Assembly (NCBI RefSeq): GCF_025698545.1
Contig: NC_068572.1
Location: forward strand, 2,604,001 to 2,668,000
DNA length: 64,000 bases
Direction of reading: 5' to 3'
DNA from: Gossypium raimondii
Lineage: Eukaryota; Streptophyta; Magnoliopsida; Malvales; Malvaceae
Positions 1 to 12,185 of this stretch are shown here, in pieces. The position numbers and the translations under genes were made by a program. The notes beneath the pieces are model-generated. The model had not been told where the DNA came from. It saw only the letters and a program-made list of their open reading frames with translations, and made no database searches. Each line of letters begins with the position of its first letter. The first letter of the stretch is position 1.

Positions 1-2072
1 TATAACAATATGTATTGTTCGAGGAATCACAAATTAAAATTAAATTTAAATCATTACAACACAACGGAATAAGAACTTGTACAATCTAGACTAAAGGCAA
101 CAAACTATACTAAAACTCACATATGATGATAAAAATTAAGCGTAGAACCTGAACCCAATATGATTTAAACTCGAATTAAAAGCCCGAAACTCGTAATTCC
201 CTTCATAATCCCGTTTAGAAATTGATACGACCCCGCCCCGGGAACGCTCTTGGACTAGCTCCCAAAGTGTTGCTCACAATCCATTGCGAGTTGAAGTAGT
301 TCGATCCCAGCTGGTTGAGCTTAATTTAGCTCAAATCTTAGCTCAATGAGCTCGAACCAGCTCATTTTCAGTTCATTTTTAATTTATGTTTTTATATAGA
401 TGCTGGAATAAAATTAAGTGCGTTGGTTTAATTAGTTATTCAGTTTAAATAATTAATTTGTCATAATCTAGACATAATAATTAAATTAAGTGTTTAATTA
501 TGCTTTTAATTAATTATGAGTGTTTTAAATATGTGCTAAGCTATTACAAAGAATTAATATGTTTTGTCGAATTTAATGTGCAGAATTTTAATGTTATTTG
601 CTGCCAAATTTATTGTGTCTAAAATGCATTTGATTAGTTTGCTGCAGGTACACTACACTTGGACGTTTTAGGTGCATGAATGGAATTAAAAGAAGATACA
701 TGCAAGGGACGACAGATGCATGTTTGGGGAATTAAAGTTAGCTGCTGTTTGAAGTCTTTTAGGTGACCATTCAGTCAAGGGAGCTGTTGTTTGAAGTCTT
801 TTAGGTGACCATTCAGCCAAGGGAGCTGCTGTTTCATGCTTCCAAGATGTCCATTCGGCTGAACTTATTTCATTCACATTGCTGGACATATTTTCACATG
901 TATTGGCTGTTCATTTTCAAGCTTTCACACCTTAAAGGACTGCTCAGTATCTCCTTAATTACTGGTCACTTTTCAGCAATAGTTGCAACTTAAATAAGCT
1001 CCTTTATGCACATCAACCGAATCTATCTGCTGCCATGCATTTTCCAAGCTTCCAAGTATATTGGTTATTCTAGAAGCTGACCATTGGAGCTCCCTATTCA
1101 GCTGAACCTTACCAGCAAAATTAAATGAATTTTTAAGAAAAACATTTGACTATTCAGCTAGCTTAGTCCTTGCTTATAAATAGTTGAAAATTTCATTTTA
1201 TAAAGGACTTTTAAACCTTAATGAATTGCTGTCAATTTGTGGAGAGATTTCTTCTCTTAAATTTCGTCCAAAAACTTTATTGACTTATCTAACTAGTTAG
1301 TGACGTCAACCCATTTTTGTTCAACCGAACTTATCACGATTTCGGTGGTGTTCATCCTAAATTATACCAAGGTTCCTATCTATTATAGATAGTGGGTCGA
1401 GGTTTCCCTATCCATCTCATAAACAACTTTAGAACCTATAAGTTTCAGGTCAACCTTCAATTGAAGTGTTGGTTCACTCTTGTTCTTAAGTTACCATTTT
1501 AATTCTAATTACCGAGTTTTCTTTTATTTTACAACCAAGCCTCAATAATTCGATTAGCCATCTTATTCTTAAGCCTATCCTTGACACCCTTAAACCACAT
1601 TTAGCCTAACATCCGACTTCATTCCATCTCAAATGATTCTTTTTTGTTTTAACGATTGGGCAACTATACGACTCGGATTAATCAACGAGGCCGGGGCGTA
1701 TCAGAAATTTTGTTCGCATAGTCTTTACTAAAACGGTCATAACTTGAGCTCCCAAACTTAAAATCGAGTGATTCAAAGTGCGTTTCGAAGCTAATAGATA
1801 GATCTTCGAACGCCATGAAGATATCTTAACCAAGAAATGCTTGGATCCCATCCAAAAAGTCGTTGCAAGTCTCATGATATCCCAAAATTGAGAATTGACA
1901 GCTTCAGTAAATGGAATTTAATAAATTCCCTATCATTAGGACCCAAAGCATCTGCCTTCGCTAACTGAACCAAGGCCTTATTGGCACAACTCAAGTTCTT
2001 TTAATTTATAATGAGCCGAGTAAACATATTACGTCTTTTAAGAAGACTATATCAAACTTTTAAATTAATATT
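1..2072. other. Gene-free repeat-like DNA at the left edge
   Basis: I recognise no gene here. The only open frames are short and match no family I know. The texture of 212-1680, moderately GC compared with its flanks and with scattered short repeats, resembles old LTR-type retroelement sequence, but I found neither LTR ends nor a TSD. A 42-bp unit is tandemly repeated (740-781 and 782-823), with a third degenerate copy beginning at 824. The rest is AT-rich sequence without visible structure. Confidence 0.4.
740..860. repeat. Short tandem repeat, 42-bp period
   Basis: Units beginning at 740 and 782 are nearly identical (both contain AGTCTTTTAGGTGACCATTC). A third copy from 824 is diverged. 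It probably lies within a decayed retroelement. It makes the short open frames of this stretch look repetitive but does not make a gene. Confidence 0.7.
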
Positions 2073-2373
2073 AGATATCGTTTAATCAAATATATCTCAT
2101 AAAACTAACAAATCTTTTTCCAACAATGACAAAATTAATATTTTACCCTAATTTGAAATATCTATGCAATACTTTTCCCCTCATTTGAAATTTTGCATGC
2201 TTCTACCAATCTTTTAACAAGGCAATATCAAGATATCGTTTAATCAAATATATCTCATAAAATTAACAAATACTTTTTCAATGATGAAAAATTAATATTT
2301 TACCTAGTTTGAAATATATATATATGCAATACTTTTCCCCTCATTTGAAATTTTGCATGCTTCTACCAATCTT
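2073..2373. repeat. Tandem duplication in the GST upstream region (158-bp period)
   Basis: The segment starting AGATATCGTTTAATC at 2073 is repeated from 2231 with few differences. Both copies end in a shared stretch containing GAAATTTTGCATGCTTCTAC (to about 2215 and 2373). The second copy ends about 25 bp before the putative TATA box of the GST gene. The duplication therefore doubles any proximal promoter element it carries. Whether it affects expression is unknown. Confidence 0.85.
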
Positions 2374-2380
2374 CCTCAAA

Positions 2381-2405
2381 AGTCAAAGACCCTCATCTAT
2401 ATATA
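2381..2405 (+). promoter_or_regulatory. Putative GST core promoter with W-box and TATA box
   Basis: TATATATA lies at 2398-2405, about 93 bp upstream of the GST start codon, at a normal distance for a short plant 5' leader. AGTCAA at 2381-2386 is the reverse complement of the W-box TTGACT, a WRKY-factor site common in stress-induced GST promoters. The motifs are visible; their use is inferred. Confidence 0.5.
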
Positions 2406-2497
2406 CATATTATGTTCTAACATAACGTTGCCTGTGAGGCAGTTTTATTACTGGTTTCTACGTAGTTTTTTTGTTTTAGAGAGAGGAAAGAACATTA

Positions 2498-4132
2498 ATG
2501 GGAAAGAGTGAGGTGAAGCTTTTAGGTGCTTGGCCAAGCCCCTTTATGTTGAGGGTGAGAATTGCTCTTCACCTCAAATCTATCAACTACGAGTTCATTG
2601 AGGTAGATTTATTGGGACCCAAAAGTGAGTTGGTTCTTAAATCCAACCCTATTTATAAGAAAATCCCAGTCCTGTTTCATGATGGTAACACCATCCTTGA
2701 GTCTCAAATCATTGTTCAATACATCGATGAAGTTTGGCATAATGCCCCTTCCATTCTTCCTTCTGATGCCGCTCAACGAGCTGATTCTCGATTTTGGGTT
2801 GCTTATTTTGATGATAAGGTTTGTTTATGTAACATTGATGATCTTAGATGGTGTGTCTTCAATAAATTTACGCTAGGTTTGGTGGAAAAAAAATTTTCAC
2901 ATATTTTAAGACACGAGTTAACAATAAATTAATTTTATTTGCTCATGATTTTTTTTCAATAAAGGGGAGAAAGTTTTTTTTATTACTTTTATTATAAATT
3001 TACTCATATTTTTAATTTTAATTAGTTTACATTTGTACTAATTATTTTTATGTTATGACAAATTATTTTAATACCTATGAAAACTTGTGGTTAACTTTTT
3101 CTGTTAATGACAATAAAAGTACCATGAAGATCTCTGTACTATCACTTGGATTGTATTTTGCACTAAAAAAATGAGCAAATTAATTATTATACATTAGATT
3201 AAAGAGCAAATTGAAATAACTAGACAATGACATGTAGCATGTGACATGCCAAGTGTTCCTCATACTGACATATACAGACCGATTTTTAACAGCATAAATG
3301 CATAAAAATTTTCATATAGAAAGATCAGTTTACTCTTTGATTTAATAGACATAGATTAATTCGCCCATTTTTTTAATAGAGAGAGTAAAATACAATCTGA
3401 CTCTTAGTACATGGGCCACTATGATACTTTTACCGTTAGTGACTTATCTATGGCTCTTTGATTTAATGTGTTTGATTAAGTTGATGTCACATATTAACCA
3501 AGTTTAACTCAATTGTAAAATTACCAAAAACTCATTTCTTATACAAAGTAAAAAATATTATTTTGATAGTATTTATATCATTTTATAGTTTGATAAATCT
3601 AAATATATATATATGATAAAAATTATAAGATTTAAACCCAAAACATCTTAGCTTTTACTATATCAAATTTATTGTTTTAATCACAATCATATTTAATATT
3701 TATATTATTTTTTTTATAAATTTGTTGCAGCTCGTCCCCGCCTTGATAGTAGCATTGGCCGCCAAGTCAAAAGATAAAAAAAACGCAGCAATAGCCGAAC
3801 TGGAACAAGGGCTGGTGCATTTGGAAGAAGCAGCCTCGACAAAGTTGAGCAAAGGGAAAGCTTTGTTCGGTGGGGAAAATCTTGGGTACATGGACATTGC
3901 ATTGGGTCCCTTCTTGGTCTGGATTGGGATCATAGAGAAGCTTAATGGGGTCAAGCTCCTCAACGAAACCAACACCCCGTCGTTGCTTCGTTGGGCTGAT
4001 AGCTTCTTTTCTCATGCAGTCGTGAAGACTATTTTTCCTGAAGCTGAAAAGCTTATAGAATTTGCTATGAAGCTTATACCTGTCTTGAGAGCTAGGCCTG
4101 AGCTAAGGTTGCTGCTCGGAATTAGTGATTAA
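2498..4132 (+). CDS. GSTU: Tau-class glutathione S-transferase (2 exons)
   Basis: Cytosolic enzyme that conjugates glutathione to electrophiles and xenobiotics. Exon 1 is 2498-2818 and exon 2 is 3731-4132, with a phase-0 GT-AG intron of 912 bp. The joined product is 240 aa, slightly longer than the usual 220-235 aa of this class. The N-terminal thioredoxin-like domain (about residues 5-83) has the tau-type catalytic Ser14 in AWPSPF, the glutathione-binding KKIPVL (residues 54-59) and the E68-S69 pair. The all-alpha C-terminal domain follows; YFDDK/LVPAL spans the exon junction, where tau genes typically have their single intron. The intron carries a MITE (3112-3434). A MULE is inserted about 107 bp after the stop codon. 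A near-identical copy of exon 2 lies at 16862-17263. No disabling change is seen. The tau class is confident; the exact paralogue is not. Confidence 0.92.
3103..3443. mobile_element. MITE in the GST intron, 9-bp TSD
   Basis: A 323-bp element (3112-3434) with inverted ends: AATAAAAGTACCATGAAG on the left, and GATACTTTTACC on the right, whose reverse complement is GGTAAAAGTATC. It is flanked by the near-identical 9-mers GTTAATGAC (3103-3111) and GTTAGTGAC (3435-3443). A 9-bp TSD and long imperfect TIRs suit a non-autonomous Mutator-like MITE. Relatives occur at about 12788, 16380 (right half only), 36190, 36565 and 57870. The right half is retained in the duplicated GST block, so the insertion predates that duplication. 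Confidence 0.8.
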
Positions 4133-4746
4133 TCAGTGAGGATATTACTGAGTTAATAAAATTTGAAGGTTTGTAGTGTTGGGTCACTGTTGTGCTTTGA
4201 ATTTATAGACTAATTAATGTACTGTTTAATAAGCAAGGATGTATTAGAGGGTTTTTTACTAAAATATTATAACAAAAATAAAAAATTACCAAAATGTTAT
4301 AACTTTTTTTTTATTTATTAAAAAAAATATATTTTTTATTTACCAAAATATATCAAAAAAAACCTGAAAAAAAAAATCTGACCGATGTGACAGGTGTACC
4401 TTGATCACGCCAATGGGATTGGCGGCACCAAAGGTGCCAAAGCAATTGGTTGCACCAATGGTGCCAATACCATTGGCGGCACCAATGGTGCCGTATTGAT
4501 TGGCGGTACTACTCGTATTATAAATACGACCTCTATCCAGCTGAAGAGAGAAAAATCAAAAGAAAAAGAAGAAGAAGAAGAGTTGCTGCGGAAAAAAAGA
4601 GAAAAAGAGAGAAAAAGAGGAGAAAAAGAAGGTATTTTTTTAAAAACAATTGATTATATTGTTGTTATTATTTTGTATATTTTTTAATATTTTTTGTTTT
4701 ACTTTATTTATTAAGATTAATAAAACTCAAAATAATAGTATTAGTT

Positions 4747-4748
<2 letters not shown>

Positions 4749-4836
<88 letters not shown>
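4749..4836. repeat. Compound microsatellite (ATT)n(GTT)n
   Basis: Roughly a dozen ATT triplets run directly into about seventeen GTT triplets, inside the left part of the MULE and upstream of the transposase frame. It is a long uninterrupted trinucleotide tract and probably length-polymorphic. Confidence 0.95.
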
Positions 4837-5126
4837 AGTATTAAGATGTTATTAATGTATTAAGATGTAACTTAGTAATATTATAGTTAGCAAAAAACTA
4901 ATATTATTATTATGGTTACTTATTATTTTATTCTGAAAATAAACTAGTTAGTAAAAACTAATATTATTATTATAGTTAGTTAGTTAGTTATTATTTTAGT
5001 AAGATTAATAATTTTAGTGTGTATTATTTTGAATATTATTTTGAGTATAAAATTTTTTAAGTAATTTAGTTACCGTTCGAGAATTTTTATGAGATTTTAT
5101 TTTTTTTGACAGATTAAATATTGAAA

Positions 5127-6389
5127 ATGGATGCTAAGTTTCTTGTATGCGTTTATTTCGATGGAGTCATCTTGACAATAAGTGTTGGATGTGTATTTGA
5201 ATGTCGGCAACAAATAGCAATGAGATTTAATAGAAATGTATCGTTCGATGAAATGAAGGCAATGATTAATGCAAAAAATCATAGACGTTGTGGGAGAAGG
5301 ATATCAAAAATTTTCTACAAGTTTCCAGTTTCGACAAATCCGGTCAAATTCGTCGAAATGGAACTTGTAGACGACGAAGACGTGGAGACAATGGTCGATC
5401 TTTACTGTGGGAATGAGAGTGAGAAGAATGCACCGATTCACTTATTTGTTAAGTTAGTCGGTATGGAGCAAAATGAAGATGTTAATGCATCTGATGAAGA
5501 AGACGGGGCTGAAGAACCGTGGATGGTGGCTCCAATATCATACGTTGATAATGAATCAACTATGGGTGGGATCAGTATCGACCTGAATATTACACCCGAT
5601 GTTGACATGGTTGGTGGTGAAGAAGAATGTGCTGGCGAAGAAGAAGGTGGTGACGATCATTGGGATGAAGAGGTCGATAGTGACAGTGATCCCGATGTTG
5701 ACGATGTACCTGATGATATTGACGATGAAGATGTCAACAACGATGAAGGCATTAACGCTTCTTCGGTCGGGGAGAAGATGCGGCGTATTGTGATACACAA
5801 TAATCCTGGGCCACACATGTCACTCATAGACCCCGACGCAGCGTATGTAGCTGAGTTTTCGGAGTACCCTGAAATAGTTCATTCTCACGGGCTGCCCGTA
5901 ACATCTGATGATGATGAGATATTCATAGGCCAGAGATTCAGCTGTAAAGAAGAGTGCGTATATGCCATTAAACGGTATAGCATGAAGATATCTGTGGATT
6001 ATAAAGTATCCGTGTCTACTCCGACAATATATGTTGGGGAGTGTTGGAAGGCAGCGGAAGGCTGCAATTGGCGAGTACGAGATGCATTCATTAGAAGTTC
6101 TCAGCTGTGGGAGATACGAAAATTTGTTGGTCTTCATACATGCACATCAACACGTATGACAGAAGATCATGGAAAACTTGATTCGAAAACTATTTGTGCG
6201 TGTATCATGCCAATGGTGAAGGACATGCCGACCATTAAAGTTTCGGTACTCATTGCGGAAATGCAAGCACGATTCCAGTATCGAGTCTCATATCAGAAGG
6301 CATGGATAGCTAAACAGATGGCGATGGAGCAACTGTATGGGGATTACAATTCGTCGTATAACGAGCTTCAAGGTTGGATAGCCATGTGA
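5127..6389 (+). pseudogene. MULE transposase, N-terminal half only
   Basis: A 420-aa open frame from the ATG at 5127. Residues 1-115 form a PB1-like N-terminal region often seen in plant MULE transposases (DAKFLVCVYFDG, then SKIFYKFPVS). A highly acidic linker follows (about 125-230). Then comes the MuDR-type DNA-binding domain (Pfam DBD_Tnp_Mut), with FSCKEECVYAIKRYSMK, ECWKAAEGCNWRVRD and the downstream AWIAKQMAMEQLYGDY. The frame stops at WIAM, where family members continue into the DDE (MULE) catalytic domain and a SWIM zinc finger. The next bases belong to the convergent PMD gene, so an internal deletion probably removed the catalytic half. It could still bind element ends but should not transpose by itself. 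The frame itself is unbroken. Confidence 0.85.
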
Positions 6390-8086
6390 ATCCACATTTG
6401 ACTGTGAATGTCCGGGATCTGGCTGGGGGTCCTGCTCCGGCTCTGTCAGTTGCGGAGAACAATATGCCGTCGGATCTGGATCCATCGGGCTCGGGACGTC
6501 CGATGCCCCAACTTGCTGCACGTACGAGGGGATTATAGTCGATTTCCCTCCAAGTAAATATGGCTTCCCGCAATTATGGTACCATTGTGTATACTCCAAT
6601 GATGGTTGCAGGTCCGTAGCCATAACCATTTGAGGAATTCGACGAAATCGATCGTTCCACAGTGTGACATATTTCCGGTGCTTGATTCCCCAGTCCAATT
6701 GAACTCTTCCTCTCTTTGTCAAGTCGTGATCATCCTCCAACTGGGCCGGTGGATCCGGGATAGGTTGGATGCACCCAAACTGTCGAAGCACGCGATCGCC
6801 GTGATACCACTCGACGACGTTGAAATTAATAATTGGTGTGTTAATGCACCATATGTGGGAATCAACGAGTGCGGACGAGGGTACGACATTTGTAATTTCC
6901 CGCATCCGGTATGGCATCCATATAAACTGCATGAGTAATAACATTGTAACGAGTTAGATCGATAACATGTGATTAAGATATAGAAATAGAATAGATGTCA
7001 TGAATATTAGAATAGCAACTTACCCCTTCCCGGGCATGCTGTTCCATCCTCATGCGGTATATTGGGACATCAGACGACTTTCCGATGCCAGGACGGGTCG
7101 TCCACCTACAAAAAATAGTATAGGGTTTAGGGTTGGTAACATTACTAAATATATTATGACTACAAATAATGACAATTTAACGTCTTATCACCTGAGTGGC
7201 AGTGGATACAGATAGGGTTGGTGACTAACGCGTGCCAAAAACGGCATCCGATAAAGCGTCCACTACTGCAGCAGTATGAGGCATCCGCCGATGTCTTTAA
7301 CCTGCAGCTCTGTCGCCCGACAAAGCTCCCGGTAGAGCGTTGCTAGAACGGCGGAACCCCAGCTATACCGCCTAGCAGTAGAAAAATCAGCTAGCAGGGG
7401 CAGGTACGACAAATGCACACAGTCGCCGTTTGCATCAGGCATGAGTACTGCCCCTATCATATGCATGATGTACGCTCGGGCAACGCACATTAACTCACCT
7501 TCAGTGGCGGTCGCTGATAATTGTCTAATTTTGGCTTTTAGTCATGTAAATTTGATGCCGGAAAAATATTTGTCGCCGTCCTCTGGCGACTCTCCTAGGA
7601 GTTGATAGAAAACTGCAGCCGGATCGGTGAATGACGATACCCCCGTTACGGGACTCCCGTCAATTGGAAGCCCCAGCTGCACTGCAACATCCTCCAAGGT
7701 CACCGTGCACTCCCCACACGGAAAATGGAAAGTATGGGTCTCCGGACGCCACCGCTCCACTAGCGTAGATAATAAATCAAAGCGTAAGTCGGACGACCGG
7801 ATTAATGCTACTGACCCAAATCCGGCTAACTCCAGGTACAGCAGCAATCGATCATCCGGAGCTTTCTTTAAAACACTCACGCGGCCCCTTAATACTCGGA
7901 ACGAGTCCTGATAGTGTTAAATTACAGAAAAAATATTACGATAACATAATTTCTTTGTATATACTGCGTATATCCTTTTAAAATAAATAGAACTCCTGAT
8001 TAACAAATAATAAATCATACCGCGTTATTAGCCGCATCAGATATGTGTCTAATATTGCTTTGAATCAATCCAAGCCATTGTGATGC
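6388..8086 (-). pseudogene. PMD (plant mobile domain) gene carried by the MULE
   Basis: The minus strand encodes a PMD-C (aminotransferase-like, MAIN/MAIL1-related) protein in several exons. A likely first visible exon is 8086-8021. The main exon starts at 7907 (LELAGFGSVALIRSSDLRFD, then LEDVAVQLGLPIDGSPVTG, then HLSYLPLLADFS and YSWGSAVLATLYRELCRAT) and ends near 7194. A short exon near 7108-7022 encodes MEQHAREG. A last exon from about 6922 encodes WYHGDRVLRQFG and WHNRF-like sequence. Two in-frame stops break it: a TGA at 7544-7542 where the family usually has Trp, and a TAG near 7266 in the LLLQ-stop-W stretch, where Ser is usual. Its 3' end meets the transposase fragment at about 6387. 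PMD domains are known both in host silencing factors and inside MULE and Gypsy elements, so I read this as the element's own accessory gene, now decayed. Confidence 0.8.
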
Positions 8087-8746
8087 CTGCAAGTTGAAAA
8101 AAAAGTTAGAAAAAAATTCTTACTTCGGCCATTTATTCATATTTTTTTCTCCGCATTTTATTCCTGTAAAAAATATCATAATTTCTAAATTTATAATTTT
8201 ACATTATTCCAGTGCATAATGTTTGAAATTTATTAATCTAGTGTGTTATTTAAATTAATTTTCTGTAAAAAATAACCCTTACCCCTGTCCTTTGCTCGTA
8301 TTAATTTTCGTAAAAATAACCATCACCCTTTTTTTGTAGGTTTTTTGATATATTTTGGTAAATAAAAAAACTTATAAAATTTTGGTTATTTTAATTTTTT
8401 AATATATTTGTAAAACCCATTATTTTGGTAAATAAAAAATTATAATATTTTCGTATTTTTTCTAATATTTTGGTAAAAACCGAAATAAACCCTTTCCCCT
8501 CCCTTTGGTCGTATTATTATTTTCCCATTTTATTACTTTTAAGAAAAATATATTATTTTCGTATTTTATTATTTTATATTATTTCAGTACATTTTGTTTC
8601 AATTATTTGTATAACTTATTTCTAAATTTTTTTAAAATTTACTAATACACTCTTACTTGACCATTTGTTCGTATTTCTTTTCCATATTTTATTATTTTTA
8701 AAAATATCGTAATTTTTTATTTTATAATTTTATATTATTTCTGTAA

Positions 8747-11596
8747 TACCCCCTACCCGTATTCGTCGCCGAAATAGAGTATGAGGCATTACCAGATTTT
8801 ACCGAATTTTTTTTTCAAGATAGATTTATCATATTCATAAGATAATTTCATCACATACCAAAACCAAAATTTGTTAGCCATACCAATGGCTAACCATACA
8901 TTCATTTCACATTAACATCTAATTTACTAGCTTATACATGCCATTGATTTCCAAAATAAAGTTCCTTTATGTACCGAGATCTCGAGATTGATAGTGTGAT
9001 GTGTCTCCACCAAATCCGACTTCCGAGCTCTTAACTCTACAAGCAGGGAAAAAGAAGCAGGTAAGCACTTTGTGCTTAGTAAGTTCATGCAACAGGAATT
9101 ATACTTACCATACTTATACATCCATCATTTAATAACACAAGCACACATCCAATTCACATAAACATATACCTATCACATACAAACTCAACCTCATACAAAT
9201 TCATTACAAAGATAAATGATTGATGAGCTCATCAATTCCATGATTTCCATTTCCTTGTTATTTTTCCATATTTATCCTGTTGAACTACTTGGAATTTCGA
9301 TGGATATTCAGGGGTACACCTAAGTGTACAAATCCAGATCCGTCAATTCATATTCATGTGCGCACATTTCCATTTCAGAGAGCACACTCCCGCGAACCTC
9401 ATCCTTACAGCGGGATTACCAGTCCAGGCTAAATCCCCTGTAATATAAACTCACAGTATTGTCGGGATTACTAGTCCGGCTAAATCGCAGCGACAATTAC
9501 TCTAATGAGCTTGGATCCGAATTACCAGTCAAAGCTAAATTGAGACACGATTCGGATTACCCGTCCGGCTAAATCCATTTTCCACATATTCTTGGGAGGG
9601 CTATATCAGGATAGGATCACCCGTCTGGGCTAGATCCTTTTTACCGTCAATTCCTTTTCAGAGATCCATCGAACTTTCCTTTCATTCAACCGGGATTTAT
9701 TTCCTCTTTTCATCAAGTATATCAATACTTCATCAATTATCATACAATAAGCATCCAACTCATATTCACATCAATAACAAACATTTCAAGCATTTATGAA
9801 TATAATTCAAGTTACACGAACTTACCTCGACACTTGTTCGTAACCAAAAATCTACAAATCCCGAACTTTTTCTTTTCCTCGATCTTGCTTCGTATTTAAA
9901 TTTTCCGGATCTAAATAAATAAATTTAATCATTAATCTAATACATTTCATGTTCATATGTAACTTTCTCTACAATTCCATTATTATTTATAGTGCATTCA
10001 AAGCTGCCTCACTGAGTCACAGTCACTAAATTATTTATATCTTGAGCTACAGAACTCCAAATTAAGATCCGTTAATTTTCCCTAAAACTAGACTCACATA
10101 TCTTCTTACCATAAAAATTTCAGAATTTTTGGTTTAGCCAATAAGTACAGTTTATTCCTTAAAGTTTCCCCTGTTTCACTGTATGACAGTTCTGACCCCT
10201 CTTCACTAAAAATTAATTATCTCACTGTACAGAATTAGGATTATGCTTCCCTTTATTTATTCAGAAAATAGATTCATTAAGGATTCTAAGAATATAAATT
10301 ATAACTCATAATCATTTTTGTACAATTTTTAATGATTTTCCAAAGTCAGAACAGGGGAACCCGAATTCATTCTGACCTTGTCTCACAAAATCTATTATAT
10401 CTCATGATTTACAATTCCATTGCTTACACCGTTTCTTTTATAAAAAACTAGACTCAATAAGATTTAATTTCATATTTTATTCATCCTCTAATTCGATCTC
10501 TACAATTTTTGGTGAATTTTCAAAGTTAGAGTACTGCTGCTGTCCAAAACTGTTTTAGTGTATGGTGTTAATTACCATTTTTCCCTTAAACTTTCAACAA
10601 TGATAATTTCGTCCCTGCTCAATTAACCTCTCAATTGAGCTGATTTTTCTCAATCAACACTTTATTATATCACTTTAAACTACCTTATAACCTTTGGAAA
10701 TCAGAATTTCAGCACTAAACTGTAATTCCAAACTTTTTCACAATTAGGTACTACAAATCAATTTCTATTGGAATTACCTAATAAAATCATCTCATAAACA
10801 AATTAAAGCATCAATTTCATCCTATTTCCTTATAAACTTCCAGCACATATTCATATCAACTTTCAATATCATTCATAAAATCAAAAACTAATGAATTTAG
10901 TAATAGGACCTAGTTGTAAAAGTCTTAGAAACACAAAAATTACAAGAAAAAGGCAAGAATTAACTCACTTGGTGCAAAAATTATGAAAAACCAGCTTAAA
11001 GAAACCCTTAGGACGTTTTTTTGGCTGATGAGAGTGCAGAAAAATAAAGAGAAATCTAGATAATTCCACTTTAGTCCTAACTTTTAAAGCAAATTTTGTA
11101 ATATTCCAATTTTACCCTTATTTCTTCAATTCTCCTGATTTTTCTCAGCGTATGCCGCCCAAAATATCTCCTTTTGGGGTTATTTGCAATTTATGTCCCT
11201 CCTCATTTCACAATTGAGCTATTTAATCTCTCTAGTAACTTTTACACCTTTTTCAATTTAGTCCTTTTTACTTAATTGACTACCCAAACATTAAAATTTT
11301 CTAACGAAATTTTAATACCATATTACTAACACTTCATAAATATTTATAAAAATATTTTTGACTCGGTTTTACGAGATCGAAGTCTCGATATCTCATTTTT
11401 ACCTAATTTCTTCAATAATTTCTTTTTTCTAACTAACCGCTTAATCAGTAAAATTTTTCTATCGATATTTTCATACGATTTTTCCTATCATATCAATATT
11501 CATGCAAAAATATTAAAATAAATTTCTCTTTAAATCGGATTTGTGGTTACTGAAACCACTATTCCGATAATTTTGAATTTGGGTCATTACAATTTC
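8747..11596 (-). mobile_element. Solo LTR (Gypsy family A) nested in the MULE
   Basis: A 2840-bp LTR at 8752-11591 begins TGTAATACCCCCTACCC and ends GGGTCATTACA, with the 5-bp TSD ATTTC on both sides (8747-8751 and 11592-11596). It shares its ends and interior (for example GAGCTACAGAACTCCAAATT) with the LTRs at 19267-22134 and 29669-32481. Orientation is taken from the latter, which has adjoining pol sequence. No internal region is present, so it is a solo LTR formed by LTR-LTR recombination. It carries its own array of GGATTACCAGTCC/GGCTAAATC subrepeats at about 9390-9650. Confidence 0.9.
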
Positions 11597-11989
11597 AATT
11601 TATTATGTTTGAAATTTATTACATGTACACTTTTCGCATTGTTATTCGCATTTTATTATTTTCGATAAATATACAATTTCCATTTTTCTTTTCGTATTTT
11701 ATGTTTTCTTAAATAAATTTTTTGTCATTTTTTCGTATTTTATGTTTTCTTAAATAATTTTTTTGTCATTTTTCTTTTAATGCTATTTTCCTAAAATTTA
11801 AATTTTAAATTCCTAAGTAAATTTCATAAAAAATCCTAATCAACATACAATGTACATACAATTATTTTTTCATTCTAAATATATTTCATAAAATATATAT
11901 GCTAAACAAAATAATAAAATAACTATAATGTACGTAATATAAATTTTAAACACACAAATATTAAAAATTAAATTTATAAAAAAATACCC

Positions 11990-12185
11990 TTTTTTTTTTC
12001 CTTCCTTCCTCTTCTTCTTCTTTTTTTCTCTTCTCCTTTCTTTTCTTTCCTTCTTTCTTTCTTTTTCTTCTCCTTTCCTTTTCTTCTTCTTTCTTTCTTT
12101 TTTTTTCTCTTCTCCTTTCCTTCTTTTTCTTTCTTTCCTCTCCTTTCTTTCTTTCTTTCCTTCTTTCTTTCCCTCTCCTTCTGGT
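11990..12185. repeat. Polypyrimidine (CT-rich) low-complexity tract
   Basis: Almost purely C and T on the plus strand for about 190 bp, close to the right TIR of the MULE. On the minus strand it produces artificial Lys/Glu/Arg-rich open frames, which are not genes. Long homopurine-homopyrimidine tracts can form triplex DNA; that is a general property and was not tested here. Confidence 0.9.

Noticed and set aside
4394-4687. Open frame with Gly/Thr/Asn-rich then Lys/Glu-rich sequence
   Set aside because: It covers the repeated inner TIR modules and an A-rich tract of the MULE; no family resemblance.
6288-6944. 218-aa minus-strand frame taken as one gene
   Set aside because: Only the part above about 6387 is PMD sequence; the remainder is antisense to the transposase after the deletion junction.
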